This document shows positions 15,288-15,448 of a DNA stretch of 15,448 bases, piece after piece. Location: contig JAUXWS010000081.1 in NCBI GenBank assembly GCA_030685015.1, forward strand, positions 1-15,448, given 5' to 3'. Below the pieces are notes generated by a model. That model was not told the origin of the DNA. It worked only from the letters and a program-made list of their open reading frames with translations, and ran no database searches. This stretch comes from a bacterium (GTDB taxonomy: Bacteria > CAIWAD01). The first letter of the stretch is position 1. Each line of letters starts with the position of its first letter. A program made the translations under genes and the position numbers.

Positions 15288-15448
15288 TGTGTCGCCCCCG
15301 GTTCTTTGGACACGGTTTTAGACATCAGGCGACCTGCCTGACGGTGGCGGCTTGACGGGCCTCGAAGGGAGTCAGATAGCCCAGCTTTTCGAGCCGCCAA
15401 TGGGCATTGTAGCGATCCACGAAGTCGGCAACGGCGTGCCGGAGTTCC
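15288..15448 (-). mobile_element. IS3-family insertion sequence, right-end portion (cut by window edge)
   Basis: The segment contains the end of an IS3-type transposase (separate entry) and, just outside its stop codon, the sequence TGTGTCGCCCCCGGTTC followed by TTTGGACACGG, beginning with TG as IS3-family terminal repeats do. The outer boundary is placed at 15288 (or 15290) on that basis. The other end of the element is outside the window, so the inverted repeat and target duplication cannot be checked. Confidence 0.7.
15325..15447 (-). CDS. IS3-family transposase (OrfB / rve integrase), C-terminal 40 residues
   Basis: The minus strand from the window edge to TGA at 15327-15325 reads 'ELRHAVADFVDRYN', then 'HWRLEKLGYLTPFEARQA', then 'TVRQVA'. 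This is the well-known C-terminus of IS3-family DDE transposases ('FVxxYNxxWRLEKLGYxTPxEAR'). The catalytic DDE residues lie beyond the edge, so integrity of the element is unknown. It is too short to appear as a full gene and is truncated only by the window. Confidence 0.85.
   Translation of the reverse strand, partial: ELRHAVADFVDRYNAHWRLEKLGYLTPFEARQAATVRQVA

Overview
This is a GC-rich bacterial window from what looks like an uncultured FCB-superphylum lineage (Bacteroidota/Fibrobacterota/Eisenbacteria-like candidate phyla). The main pointer is a pair of very large secreted beta-helix proteins that both end in the 'PNPFNP...LYxVxxxA' C-terminal sorting-type domain typical of FCB bacteria. 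The exact phylum cannot be fixed from the sequence alone. Every gene whose end is visible stops with TGA.

Left part (1-2917). The end of an unidentified plus-strand gene converges, five bases apart, on a degraded minus-strand gene. That gene is an SDR-type NAD(P)-binding protein with a DUF2867 C-terminus. It has lost its Rossmann N-terminus and carries both a frameshift and an in-frame TAG. Immediately upstream of it lies an intact AraC-type regulator with a GyrI-like effector domain. The space behind the regulator holds a minisatellite of exactly 20 units of 11 bp.

Centre left (2865-6708). Three minus-strand genes with gaps of 30-35 bp form a likely operon ending in a hairpin: an exported 5'-nucleotidase-type metallophosphoesterase, an organophosphate:phosphate-antiporter-like MFS permease, and an uncharacterised P-loop NTPase/kinase-like protein. 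Together they suggest scavenging of phosphorylated compounds: hydrolysis outside, uptake, then an unknown ATP-dependent cytoplasmic step.

Divergent spacer (6709-7003). This spacer holds two copies of a ~48 bp hairpin-forming repeat about 190 bp apart, with two further small hairpins between them. It separates the phosphatase operon from the secreted-protein pair.

Centre right (7004-12231). Two plus-strand genes overlap by ATGA. Both encode exported right-handed beta-helix proteins with the C-terminal sorting-type domain. Their ends are strongly GC-rich, but their middles contain much AT-richer stretches, which suggests mosaic or fast-evolving cores.

Right part (12232-15448). A bacteriohemerythrin and a NIT-HAMP methyl-accepting chemotaxis protein are divergently arranged. 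Their codon use is unlike the other genes, and the chemoreceptor resembles alphaproteobacterial (Rhodospirillales-type) receptors. On the left the hemerythrin frame runs into the remnant of a native-looking gene. On the right, after about 110 bp, lies the end of an IS3-family insertion sequence. The simplest reading is a horizontally acquired oxygen/redox-taxis pair inserted into a native gene.
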